Positions 43,105 to 55,744 of a stretch of DNA of 64,000 nucleotides are shown here, piece after piece. Below the pieces are notes generated by a model. It saw nothing but the letters and a program-made list of their open reading frames with translations. It had not been told where the DNA came from and made no database searches. The stretch is from contig OU612075.1 of assembly GCA_914767715.1 (NCBI GenBank), positions 5,270,001-5,334,000 of the forward strand, read 5' to 3'. The first letter of the stretch is position 1. The number at the start of each line of letters is the position of its first letter. Origin of the DNA: Membranipora membranacea. Taxonomy: Eukaryota; Bryozoa; Gymnolaemata; Cheilostomatida; Membraniporidae. Made by a program: the position numbers and the translations under genes.

Positions 43105-45595
43105 CTTACTTTGAGGCTGTTATTTTGTATCACATCTTATTTTCCATATTTAATTTCATTATGAGAGCGATTTCCAGCTTTAGAATTCAAATATTAAGGA
43201 GGTTATGATCTCCCAAACTTTCTAGGTGACGGCTGTGAATCGGCATGAAGAATTAGCGGGCCCAGCTTGTGGGACGCCACAACGTGTTATACTTATTATG
43301 GGTTATTATACTAGTAATTCCACAGGTGAGATGATGATCAAAATTCAGACCTAGATGGGCCTCGAACGCGGGTTTTTCATACCAGCAGGCAACGCCGCTA
43401 CCATAGCACCACTAGGTCAATCTATGTGAAACTGTAGACAATATAGATTGGTGTTAGCGGCGTTGCCTGCTTTGCCATTCAGACCTGTGTTTGAGACCCC
43501 CTATATCCCTGAACATTTTGATTATACTTCTACTTCGTACTAGTAAGATGATCGCCAACTTCACTGTCGAAGGTCCCAGCCACTGGGGGACCATGTAGCA
43601 GTGAGCTACCGGGGGGGGGGGGGGGCAGGGAATTCCAGTCTTTGGCTGTGGCAACAAAGAAGCTGTTCAGATGAGATTTTGACTTGCAGTGAGGTATGGT
43701 ATACTGCTGGTTGTGGCGTCTTGAATAACCTAAGGTTTGTGTATGCTTTCCGAGGAAGTCTTCAATGTTGGTTGCAACTTCCACAAAATGCATCGCCTGG
43801 AAGAATCCTAGTCTCCTTCTCTCTCTTCGTTCCTGGAGATGTTCCCACCCAAATTCAGATATGAGGGTGCTGGAACTGATTGTATGGTCTGTTCTTGGTA
43901 TATTATGACCGTTCGAGCAGCATTGTGCTGCACTGACTCCAGTTGCTTGGCTTGAGTAGCTGATAGGGAGGAGTCCCACACTGTGGACGAGTACTGCATG
44001 ATTGGTCTAACTAATGACCAGTAGGCTTTGTCTCTGCGTTTGTTAAGAGATGGGGGTATGGTTCTACGTATGAAATCTATCAGCCCTTGCCAGTCTGCTC
44101 TTTTTTAGATATAGAGTATCCTCCTTGCTCAGTGAAAGAGATACGGTGGTAACTTATCCCAGTTTAGACTTTGGTGTGGTTTAATCACTCTGGAATGTCG
44201 GTAAGGAGTAGGTCAAGTGTGTTGCGGAGTCTGGTTGGCTCTTTCACTCGTTGTGAGAGACCGTAAGTTTCTGTAAACTCAATGAACTCCTGATATAGTC
44301 TAGCGTATGGTATTTGTGGCTTAAGTTCTATCTGGGTCAAATCTATACCTGGAAAGTTGAAGTCTCCTCCAGTGATCACATCTTTGTGGGATTTACTGAT
44401 GCTTTTGTCGAGCATGAATGTGAGATCAGGGATGGTGGTTTGGTTGCTTACATTTGGGCGATAGCATGCCCCTACAATTGAATCAGATTGGCCTGTCAGC
44501 ACAACCCTAAAGCACAGGGTCTCCGAGTTAACCTTCATTGGGATGTGTGTTGAGTTGAGGGATTTGCAGACTGCGAGGAGCACACCCCCGCCCTGTCCAG
44601 TCTCCCTATCACGGCGATAGATCTTGTAGTTTTTCATCTCTAGTTAAGCATCACCAATGTCTGGCTTGAGCCAGGTTCCCGCGGCGATAATGACGTCAGG
44701 TTAAGTGCTGTCAAGTAGATTTTCCCAGGCTCCACCTTTTGATACCAGGGACTGACACTTTACATTAATCAGTCTTAGGGGTTGGCCTTTTTGTCCGTGT
44801 GGTTTTTGCACTTTTGGTGATGACTCGTATTTTGGTATGATGTTTTTATCAATTGAGTATAGGCTCATATCAGCAGATTGGCTGTATTGTTGATCTTTTG
44901 TACACTATGTTGGTGTAGTTTATGGAGTTGCAGTTTAACATGCCCATACTACACTGGAATGATCTGGTTTGGCATATTCGGCAGAGTTCACATTTTGGCA
45001 GTTTATGCGGTACCATTGAGAGCACTCATCACAGATAACTCCAATGTCAACCCATGTCACAGGTTTGTGATAGGCACCACATAGGTCAAGGCTGCTGATC
45101 TCATCTGGCATTGATGACTCAGTGAGTCCTGGTGAGTCTTGTAGATGGTGTGACTTCATGTTCTTTGTTTTGTCATCAATAATGGCTGGAAAAGTGGCTG
45201 TGGGGAGGGATAAATCAAGTGGGACTACTGGCAATAGGCTTCAAGTTGTTTGAGGATGATCTCTGTAGTATATGACTCAGCTTCGAAGGGGTTGGTTGTT
45301 GATTGATGACAATTTGATGATAAAACTTACAAATGTGTTTAAGAATTTTGAGAACTAAAATTTTTCCAAACTTGTAGCCATCTTGACCTCATCCTATCTA
45401 TTAGCATATCATAATAAGCATGACACGTTGTGACGTCCAACAAGGTGAGCCTGCTGATTCCCAATGCCATTTGAAGGTGTTCACTTTGACAGTTAGAGAT
45501 ACCATAACTTCTTCAATATTTCGATTCTAAAGCTGGGAATCGCTGACATGATAGAAGGAATTATGGAAAATAAGATGTGATACAAAAGTAAGTCT
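43105..45595 (-). mobile_element. Composite RT-less LINE element, copy 2 (upstream of gene G)
   Basis: Inverted arms at about 43105-43290 and 45405-45590. On minus: PHD-like ORF 44935-45234, endonuclease 44185-44637, C-terminal part 43530-43999. The linker between endonuclease and C-terminus has a further deletion (about 44105-44160) relative to copy 1. tRNA-like inverted pair at 43361-43471. The right arm ends about 75 bp upstream of gene G's first acceptor. Confidence 0.75.
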
Positions 45596-45683
45596 TTAAA
45601 GGTAATATTTTGAAGATTGAACTATGACGCCTGATTTTTTTCCAAATTTTTCAATTTTATTTCAGGTACCAATTTCGGTTACA

Positions 45684-48554
45684 ATGGATGCAACACTGGC
45701 AAAATTTGTTATTCTTTTGATGACAGTCTTTATATTGGTGCCATCATATGCAGCAAATTTGAAGAAGGGTAAGCACTTATCATGTATTATTTTGAGTTAT
45801 CCCCCACTTAGCGCATGTGCAACCAATCAGTATAACTGATCGTTTTTGCATCATTGAAACTGAATTGATTCAAATTGCTTGCTTGCTTGCGTATTCAAAC
45901 TGAAATTTGACCCTACCAGCAACAGGGAAAGTATGCTTCCAAAGCCTAGATATCAATAGGTCGAACAGCCAGCTTGTGGGCACTGTTGCAATGGTGCAGA
46001 GAGACTTGTATCTCAAAGTGGATCTGCAAGCAGATGGGGGTTCCCTAAGATAGACTGTTTCTGTGATATCTAAGAGCTCAAAAAAGGATAGTGACAATGA
46101 ACGCATTTCATATGTGACCCACAATGGCACTCAATAATCAGAAATAATAAAAAGTTACCGATTGCCTGATTGTGTAAGCAAACACTGAAATCAAAAGTTT
46201 CAGATAGATATCGGTGTTTTATGGTACAATCATACATAGCTCGGAAACCGAACAGCCAGCTGGTGGGCACTGTTGCAATGGTGCAGAGAGACTTGTATCT
46301 CAAAGTGGATCTGCAAGCAGATGGGGGTTCCCTAAGATAGCCCGTTTCTGTGATATCTAAGAGCTCAAAAAAGGATAGTGACAATGAACGCATTTCATAT
46401 GTGACCCACAATGGCACTCAATAATCAGTAATAATAAAAAGTTACCGATTGCCTGCTTGTGTAAGCAAACACTGAAATCAAAAGTTTCAGATAGATATCG
46501 GTGTTTTATGGTATAATCATACATAGCTTGGAAACTAGCTTCGAAGAACTTTCATCTCATAAAGTATAATGACAAGTACATAGTTTTGGATGAAATTATG
46601 GTAGCTGTTACCTTATTGTGGTTCTATATTGTACACATTTCAGTTCACAACTGCTCATGTCGGAGAAATGGTAACCGGTACATACAACTGGCAGAAGAAA
46701 AGTGTGAGAAGTTTACTCAGTATGACAACAATACAAAACTCACCCACACTCACAGTTGCCCTCCAGGACTCAGATTTAGTGTAGAAACTTGTGTCTGTGA
46801 GCATCCTCAAGAAGTAGCCTGTGAAGGTTGTGGGCCACTAGGTAGGCATCTCAACTAGCTTTTCTACACACTAAAACTAAATACAGTAAACACAATAAAG
46901 ATGAACAGGTAGAGACTACTTCGGATTGTACACTATATAGGTTGTGTCTCAGGACCCCCGAATGACAAAAACGGGGCTGCTGAGATTAAGCTTCACACTC
47001 TACCTCTCTGTAGCGGCTGTTGTGTAATACATATAGGCAATTGTATCTTTATTTTTGCAGTTTGTGAAGTCGAATTAGCGGAGCAATTTGAAGATAGGAT
47101 GGACCAACGGCGGAGTGGGGATTGCACAGGGTAAGATGATAGTCATCTGAACTGTGAATGTCTGATAATCCTATTATTTATCTCAAGTTTGATAGGTGGA
47201 ATGCAGACGCTTGAGAATGACACGCCTCTTCATAATGTACAATGTGGGACACAGTAAATGGGCTTCGGAAACAAAGGTGTGAAGCACAACAATGTTTTTC
47301 CAACCATACCTACAGCAAAAAAGAAAGAAATATTAGGTATTTGATTGACCAGATCCCTGTGTTCATAAATTGCAGGTATGTCCAAGCTATCAGAAATATT
47401 CTAGAAAGCTGTGTTGTCAGAGACTCAGTTGAACGCACGATGCTCAGCCTCAGATACATTGCTGGTGCGAGAGCTATCCGGTGTCCGGATTCTGTCTTTG
47501 AAGAGAGTGAGGGACTTCTAGAAATAGTTCGAAACCATACTGGTCCTTCTTTAACAAGTGTTATGTTGAAGATGGCACATCACTCATAATTGCATATTAT
47601 TTTGGTTCCTGATAAATTAGCCGAGGTCCAGAGTTGCAATCTCCTCTCTTTTAAGAGTAGATCCGGTCTTTTTCCTATTCTACTTTCTACCCTTCCGCTT
47701 TGGTAAGAATGGTAATCTACTCTTTTTTAAAGTTTGAATTGATGTTACGGCTTTACTTATATTACATCACTGTTATAGGTTTTTGTTTGTTGGTATATGG
47801 GATTCAGGTATAACAAGAGCCCATAAAATTCCAAGGAAGGGGTAATCTGGCGCCCCTGCTGCACCCCAAGGGCCGTAATAACCAAAAATAATAAGTATGA
47901 CAATGATGTGCATTTGCAGCGACAACCATTTTCACTTAACATAATACAATGTAGCACCAAATATATTGAAAAGAGCCATTTTCTACTAATTGTCTTTATT
48001 CATAGGCTGTGAGCAACTCTCATCCTGTTTTGCCCTTATGTTAGCTCCTGAAAACACTGGAAACACCAACATAGAGAGAACACCGAAGCTGCTTTGGTAG
48101 GTTAATAACAACCGCTGCTTTATGTTGTTTGTCGTGTAGTAGCGAGAGTTGAGAGAGCAAAGTAGTCTTTTTGTCCTTTTTCAATTATCAATTTTATTTG
48201 CAGTAAAAATGAGGGAAACAAGACATTATCCTTCAGCAGTCACCAGACTTCATCATTGATACAATAAAAGGATCAAAACAAGGGCAATTAGTAGCTTAAA
48301 TCTCAATTGTATTATGCTCCCTTGAAGTCAACATAGGTATGGTATCAGCAGTGAATTTAGAACTTTTGTAATTATACCTCCTTGCTTAGTGTATGTATCT
48401 TATTTGCAGTCAAAACTACAAAGAGGCCAAGATATGCTTGAGATGTGCAGCTGGTAATGGATGCCAGCGGGCTGAGCAATACGTTGACAACTTGAGAGTT
48501 GCTGTTGCAGAACTCTGTCCAAATTTGCAAAAATTCACATGCCCAGTTGCATGA
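45684..48554 (+). CDS. Family gene G: secreted CBM14-like Cys-rich protein
   Basis: Exons 45684-45768, 46644-46841, 47061-47130, 47376-47506, 48006-48096 and 48410-48554 (stop TGA) total 720 bp, 239 aa. Signal peptide MDATLAKFVILLMTVFILVP. All eight cysteines of the CBM14-like exon are kept (HNCSC, EKCEKFTQY, HSCPPGLRF, TCVCEHPQEVACEGC); possible sequon NNT. Differences from E include RRSGDC for WWSGDC, a serine instead of glycine at the exon 4/5 junction (EESCEQL), CFALM for CMALM, CQNYKEA for CENYKEA and a C-terminus CPVA. Exon sizes and splice sites match E and H exactly. Acceptor TTATTTCAG|GTACC lies 19 bases before the ATG. Intron 1 carries a private tandem duplication of about 287 bp. 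Probably an active gene. Confidence 0.9.
45963..46535 (+). repeat. ~287-bp tandem duplication in intron 1 of gene G
   Basis: CGAACAGCCAGC..TGGGCACTGTTGC through ..TAATCAG..TACATAGC occurs at about 45963-46248 and again at about 46250-46535. E and H have it once. Confidence 0.85.
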
Positions 48555-50483
48555 TGTCTTGGATGCTCAGCTTTGATAATATATAAAAGAATAATATTTT
48601 TCATCTTTGAAAAAAAAAATGCCTCAAATAACTCAATACCGATTTATTTCCATGTCCTTTTGCAGTTGCACTAATTGTCAGTGATTGTAGCGATATATTG
48701 TTTTTGTGCAACAGAATATCTGATAATAAAAACGAAGCAGTTGCAATTTTATGGTGTATATAATTTATTGATTATATGATAACAGAAAAAGTGTGCCGTG
48801 GGCTGCAGTCCACTTCTGGAGTGGTAAAATACCACCAACTATATCTGAATCTTAGCGCTGTGGTGAGTTGTTCACCAAAACTGTCAGGGTACTATATTTC
48901 CTAATCCTTTTATAATGAGTGCAAAATATTTCAAATGAGATGACTGTTTCAGTATGCCCTGACCAGTATGAAAGATAATGACTGCCGATGAATATAGAAA
49001 TTTGTTCAAAGTGACACTTAGTTATCCTGCCATATTTTGTAACCAAGAGTACAGCTTTCTGGTATTTCTAGCTATTTGTGACTAATATTTTTGTGTACAA
49101 TTTTCCTTGGTCAAATCAATGTTGGCTCAGATGGCGATCTTGTTAGTTTAGCCTGCCATCACTCCGTCTATTTAAAAGTGAGAGGTTTTATAGACGTAAA
49201 ACTGTACCTTGTATTAACATATTATTATTGTGGATGCGGATTATCAAACCCATATTGGATCAATAACTTGTAAGTATTTTTCCGGATAACTGATGCATTT
49301 GGTTTCTATGTATTCACATTTGATGTCACATTTTACACTAGTTTATTTGATGCAGAAGCAAGTTAATTCCTACTCAAACAAGAATATTTTCTATGCTTGT
49401 TTTTACATGATTGCAGGTTACAATTAAAATAAATTACTGCAAAGCTCATTTACTGTTGACAGTCTACGATCCGAGTCCCATCCCAATACAATGACCTTGG
49501 TTGCCAATAAAAGTATATATAACACAACTTATGTTTTCATTACCTATCAACTCTGAACTGTATATATTTATGATTCCAAGATATAAAATATATTCAATCT
49601 CACACCATTCGTATTGTTGTTATATAAATAGGGAGAATAAAAAAAGTATTATTATCAAATGTTTCTTAGGAATGGTGCAAAATGGGACCCGGCCATGAAT
49701 TTTATCAATTTTTCTTTGGCTCTGAATGACATTTATTATTCGCATATGATTCAATTTATAACTACATTGTCTCTGCTGGAAAACCTTTGAATTATCAGAT
49801 TTGGATGATATTATAACTGATTACTAGAAGTTACATAATATGTGACATGCAATATTAACAATAATTATTTCATCAATCCTATTTGGTTAATTATTTCAGT
49901 GATAATTGACAACTATTAATGGCTATTTCATTTCAAAATAAACATAATAATAATATTTGGCTGAGAATTTTGAACTAAGAGAGCAGGTATCAGTCATCAC
50001 TCAAATAGATTGAAACAAAACGCTCAAGGTATAATCATGTTTGCCCAATAAATTATAATATTCGTAAATTTGTCAGTTCTGGACATTTTAGATTCTAGTA
50101 ATTTTTTGATTAAGAGGAACATCAAAAAACACTTACCTCAATAATCTTAATCCAGAAAATAATGATTGATAATTATGATTATGATGCATTTCTATGCCTT
50201 GTGAGGCCAAAGCCAATGATATTGGCAATGGGGCGAACACTTGAAGCGTATTACTGCTGTTTTCCAGGGTTGACAATGACTTGGTTTTAAATAACGTGTT
50301 TTGTAGTGGCATTATTTTCCAAGTCATTGGTGCCAATGTTGGCCTCAACCCAGAGTGAAGGTTACCTGCTACAAGGCTTGAACGGAGCTGCAGTGGCTGG
50401 TGACAACTTCCTCATGCGTGGGGCCATCCTATATCTTGTCTTGTCTTATGCAGGGGAGGGTAGTGGTATTAGACCGTGCTCTC
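48555..50483 (+). repeat. 3' flank of gene G, duplicated after gene H
   Basis: AT-rich, about 1.9 kb, matching 58.25-59.73 kb. AATAAA-type signals occur at 48723 and further on; the first may end gene G. Contains the palindrome-free stretch ATTGGCAATGGGGCGAACAC also seen at 59.46 kb. Copy H lacks about 0.5 kb found here (48.95-49.49 kb). No gene recognised. Confidence 0.6.
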
Positions 50484-50650
50484 CGACGAATATTGGATGC
50501 TTTAATTGCCATGCTGGTTTTACTGCACCAGTTTGCTCTCTGGGGGCCAACCAAACTCTAGTAGTCAATAAACCGCAGTGGGATTAGATTTAATACCTTC
50601 AACGCTTGCGTGCTGAGGATTGTCGCTCTAATCGACAGAACCAGCCTCTA
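50484..50650 (-). mobile_element. SINE family S, copy in unit 2
   Basis: Same decayed head and tail as at 34.57 kb (GCTTTAATTGCCATGCTGG to ACAGAACCAGCC on plus), duplicated with the gene unit rather than inserted anew. Confidence 0.6.
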
Positions 50651-50659
50651 CATATTGTT

Positions 50660-53085
50660 CATATTACTTTTTGAATAAAAAGGAGTTATGAAACCTTGGT
50701 AAAAATAAAAAAAATAATTGATACTTTCACTGGGTTACAGTGTGATTCATTGGCATAAAAATCATAAAAAATCTCAGTGGTGGCCATAACAGTGATAATG
50801 CCTCACAAATAAATGAGACCTTAATTAGGGCATTCATCACAGAAAAACCTAACAGTGTGTCGCCAGGAGTTAGTAAGAGGTATCCACAAAATATCTATTT
50901 ACTGGTTCAATCTCAGTGGTGGCCATCAACATTCAAATTCAAACAGTAAGAGCTGATGCTACAAGATACAATAAACCGTAAGAAGTTTGCACTGTGGACC
51001 CTAATTTTAAACTCAAGGTGAATGAGTGGTTAGTAAAGGCCCCGACCCATTTAGGTTAAAAATGACTCACTGCAGGAAGCGCATCCTTGCCATTAAAATG
51101 AGAAATTATAGGGATCCTTGCCATTAAAATGAGAAATTATAGGGCCAACCTTTTCTTAGGATGTGTTGCTCTCCATATTGAAGGATTTCAAATAGCTCAT
51201 GGATTTTAGATGCGGACACTTTAGCTCCAACATTTGAACCTAAATCAAGTATAATCAAATTTGCCTACCTTGACCTGTTTGAAGGTTGAACTACTGAACA
51301 GTGTCGGTGGTAATGAACATATGGTAACTCCTACTAAATAGATGTGAGTTCCGAATCCCTTTGCTGGCTGCTCACCAGGCGAATTTGGCTTTTCAATTTA
51401 TTTATCCTAAAGACTTTATTTCATTGGGCAGGTTAATTGTTTAAGGTCACCCACACCAAACATTGTGACGGCGGCCAGTTTGGCCACTTGACAATGTACA
51501 ATGAGGTTAGCCAATTAAATTAAAAAAGACTTCTTTAAATAAATGATGTCAACTACAAAGCCACTTTTGCCTGGTGACAACCATACATCCCACTACAGCA
51601 TCACCAATTCTGGTTATTGACCACACGTATGAGTGCAATAGTCTCCCCAATAACAATGATTAATGGACAAAAACATCTTTGCAGATTAAGGATTTACAGA
51701 GGGGATGTTCAATGATAATTATAGCTCCTGCAAGTTTATAAGGGAAGATCTTTTATAGCTGGATGCCAAAAATTGAATGAATATGAATGGAAACTGGTAT
51801 TGTAAACATTTCTTGATATGATCGACCAAAATCCTTCCTGTGTTTACCTCATGTAATGAAATGTACTCAATCATAATGTTAATGAGATACCACCACCATC
51901 CCCTGGTACTGATTGGGCCATCATAGTGGCAGTCAGAACACCATGGTATGCTCCAGTTAGATGATCTGACCCATTTAGAATGATCATAAATAGCTGGGCC
52001 CTTGAAATGTACAGTCATCAAATAGAGGGGACACTCTACATTAGGGGGACAGTTTACAATAAGGGGGGACAGTTTACAATAGAGGGGAAAAGTTTACAAT
52101 AGGCCTGTCACTATTGCAAAGTGTCCCCGGGACAGTTTACAATACTTTACTGGGATGTTGTTTTCAAAAAAGTATTTATATCTACAAAAAAAAATCTGAC
52201 ATACCTTCCAAGGCATTAAACCCAACAAATCATTCAAATAGCTCAGACTGTCAAAAAGGATTCAAGCCCAAAGGTGAAATTATCCACTTAATAGTTATTC
52301 ATCTTCTCATGACACGTGACAAATAATAACAGGGGTGTATCTCAATATTTTCATATTTACGCGCCTCCCTACACTTTAGGGAGTGAAATTCAGGTAAATT
52401 TCAGTTTAACTTGCACTTTAACTTGCAGCATAACTTGCATAAAAGCCTTACTTGCATAACAGCATAACTTGCAACATAACCTGCAACAAAACTTGCAGTA
52501 TAACTTGCAGTGTAGTGTAGCTTGCAGTGTAACATATAGCCTTTTTAAATATTTTTTATACATTTGTAACTAAATCAACCAAGCCTCATGAATCATTATC
52601 ATTTAATCCTACCTTATGTTATTAACTTGTATTTTTGTTTGCCACTCTCTGTTTCTTCTTTTCTTTTTTCATCTTATTCATGCATTTTATGTGAGGTCAA
52701 CAAGTTATTTTTAATTTGCTTTAATTATAAACTTTTCGAAAACCTCAATAAATAAATATTTAGAACAAATTTAGAAAAATCTAAAAAGGACATTTATCAG
52801 ATATAGCCTTCAATGCAATCTATTTTGGGGATATTTTGTTAACTTTGCACCCCTGAAACAATTCTTGAGACAAATTATCACCAGATTTAATGTGATAATT
52901 TATGTGATTAATGTGATTTACAATGGATTTAATTTTGATAATAATATGAATTTGTTTCATTCTTACAGACAAACTTAACGGGTGAGCAGTAGATATAACG
53001 TGAGCAGTTAGATAATCATCTGTCTCAGAGATTGTCAGCTGCTGTGTTTTTGATTTTAATTAAAACAAACGATATGGTCTCTCAT
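50660..53085 (+). repeat. Block X, copy in unit 3
   Basis: Full-length start ATTACTTTTTGAATAAAAAG. The ATCCTTGCCATTAAAATGAG duplication is at 51.08-51.14 kb, GGGGACAGTTTACAAT units at 52.02-52.15 kb and R/TAACTTGCAG units at 52.40-52.53 kb. A deletion of about 90 bp within R (near 52690) relative to copies 1 and 2. No gene. Confidence 0.8.
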
Positions 53086-53089
53086 TGCC

Positions 53090-55665
53090 CTCAAAGACTT
53101 ACTTTGAGGCTGTTATTTTGTATCACATCTTATTTTCCATATTTAATTTCATTGTGAGAGCGATTCCCAGCTTTAGAATTCAAATATTAAGGAAGTTATG
53201 ATCTCCCAAACTTTCTAGGTGACGGCTGTGAATCGGCATGAAGAATTAGCGGGCCCAGCTTGTGGGACGCCACAACGCGTTATACTTATTATGGGTTATT
53301 ATACTAGTAATTCCACAGGTGAGATGATGATCAAAATTCAGACCTAGATGGGCCTCGAACGCGGGTTTTTCATACCAGCAAGCAACGCCGCTACCATAGC
53401 ACCACTAGGTCCATCTATGTGAAACTGTAGACAATATAGATTGGTGTTAGCGGCGTTGCCTGCTTTGCCATTCAGACCTGTGTTTGAGACCCTCTATATC
53501 CCTGAACATTTTGATTATACTTCTACTTCGTACTAGTAAGATGATCGCCAACTTCACTGTCGAAGGTCCCGGCGATGAGGCAAGCTGTCTGTCGGCAATC
53601 GGTCCTTTGTAATCAACAAGGAAACAGGGGGATTGCCAGTTTGGGGAACTAGCCAGCCACTGGGGGACCATGTAGCAGTGAGCTACCGGGGGGGGGGGGC
53701 AGGGAATTCCAGTCTTTGGCTGTGGCAACAAAGAAGCTGTTCAGATGGGATTTTGACTTGCAGCGAGGTATGGTATACTGCTTGTTGTGGCGTTTTGAAT
53801 AACCTAAGGTTTGTGTATGCTTTCCGAGGAAGTCTTCAATGTTGGTTGCAACTTCCACAAAATGCATCGCCTGGAAGAATCCTAATCTCCTTCTCTCTCT
53901 TCGTTCCTGGAGATGTTCCCACCCCAATTCAGATATGAGGGTGCTGGAACTGATTGTATGGTCTCTTCTTGGTATATTACGACCGTTCGAGCAGCTTTGC
54001 GCTGCACTGACTCCAGTTGCTTGGCTTGAGTAGCTGATAGGGAGGAGTCCCACACTGTGGACGAGTACTGCATGATTGGTCTAACTAATGACCAGTAGGC
54101 TTTGTCTCTGAGTTTGTTAAGAGATGGGGGTATGGTTCTACGTATGAAATCTATCAGCCCTTGCCAGTCTGCTCTTTTGTAGATATAGAGTGTCCTCCTT
54201 GCTCAGTGAAAGAGATACGGTGGTAACTTATCCCAGGTGAGACTTTGGTGTGGTTTAATCACTCTGGAATGTCGGTAAGGAGTAGGTCAAGTGTGTTGCA
54301 GAGTCTGGTTAGCTCTTTCACTAGTTGTGAGAGACCGGAAGTTTCTGTAAACTCAATGAACTCCTGATGTAGTCTAGCGTATGGTATTTGTGGCTTAAGT
54401 TCTATCTGGGTCAAATCTATACCTGGAAAGTTGAAGTCTCCTCCAGTGATCACATCTTTGTGGGATTTACTGATGCTTTTGTCGAGCATGAATGTGAGAT
54501 CAGGGATGGTGGTTTGGTTGCTTACATTTGGGCGATAGCATGCCCCTACAATTGAATCAGATTGGCCTGTCAGCACAACCCTAAAGCACAGGGTCTCCGA
54601 GTTAACCTTCATTGGGATGTGTGTTGAGGGATTTGCAGACTGCGAGGAGCACACCCCCGCCCTGTCCAGTCTCCCTATCACGGCGATAGATCTTGTAGTT
54701 TTTCATCTCTAGTTAAGCATCACCAATGTCTGGCTTGAGCCAGGTTCCCGCGGCGAAAATGACGTCAGGTTAAGTGCTGTCAAGTAGATTTTTCCAGGCT
54801 CCACCTTTTGATACCAGGGACTGACACTTTACATTAATCAGTCTTAGGGGTTGGCCTTTTTGTCCGTGTGGTTTTTGCACTTTTGGTGATGACTCGTATA
54901 TTGGTATGATGTTTTTATCAATTGAGTATAGGCTCATATCGTCATATTGGCTGTATTGGTGATCTTTTGTACACTATGTTGGTGTAGTTTATGGAGTTGC
55001 AGTTTAAACATGCCCATACTACACTGGAATGATCTAGTTTGGCAGATTCGGCAGAGTTCACATCTTGGCAGTTTATGCAGTACCATTGAGAGCACTCATC
55101 ACAGAGAACTCGCATGTCACCCCATGTCACAGGAGTGTGACAGGCAACACATAGGTCGAGGCTGCTGATCTCATCTGGCAGTGATGACTCAGTGAGTCTT
55201 GTTGAGTCTTGTAGATGGTGTGACTTCATGTTCTTTGTTTGGTCATCAATAATGGCTGGAAAAGTGGCTGTGGGGAGGGATAAATCAAGTGGGACTACTG
55301 GCAATAGGCTTCAAGTTGTTTGAGGATGATCTCTGTAGAATATGACTCAGCTTCGCAGTGGTTGGTTGTTGATTGATGACAATTTGATGATAAAACTGTT
55401 TAAGAATTTTGAGAAGTAAAATTTTTCCAAACTTGTAGCCATCTTGACCTCATCCTATCTATTAGCATATCATAATAAGCATGACACGTTGTGACGTCCA
55501 ACAAGGTGAGCCTGCTGATTCCCAATGCCATTTGAAGGTGTTCACTTTGACAGTTAGAGATACCATAACTTCTTCAATATTTCGATTCTAAAGCTGGGAA
55601 TCGCTCACATGATAGAAGGAATTATGGAAAATAAGATGTGATACAAAAGTAAGTCTTTAAATGTA
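53090..55665 (-). mobile_element. Composite RT-less LINE element, copy 3 (upstream of gene H)
   Basis: Inverted arms at about 53090-53290 and 55475-55660. On minus: PHD-like ORF 54942-55304 (first CxxC intact), endonuclease 54259-54681, C-terminal part 53649-54073. Keeps 53565-53640 (GGCGATGAGGCAAGCTGTCT..), lost in copies 1 and 2 but present in the stub at 62.28 kb, so this copy is closest to the ancestral form at that end. Confidence 0.75.
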
Positions 55666-55744
55666 ATATTTTGAAGATCGAACTATGGCGCCTGATTTTT
55701 TTCCAAATTTTTCAATTTTATTTCAGGTACCAATTTCGGTTACA

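Noticed and set aside
50306-50587. 93-codon plus ORF conserved at 59554-59835
   Set aside because: Conservation is explained by the unit duplication; its C-terminal third is antisense SINE, it has no motif, and it is destroyed in unit 1.
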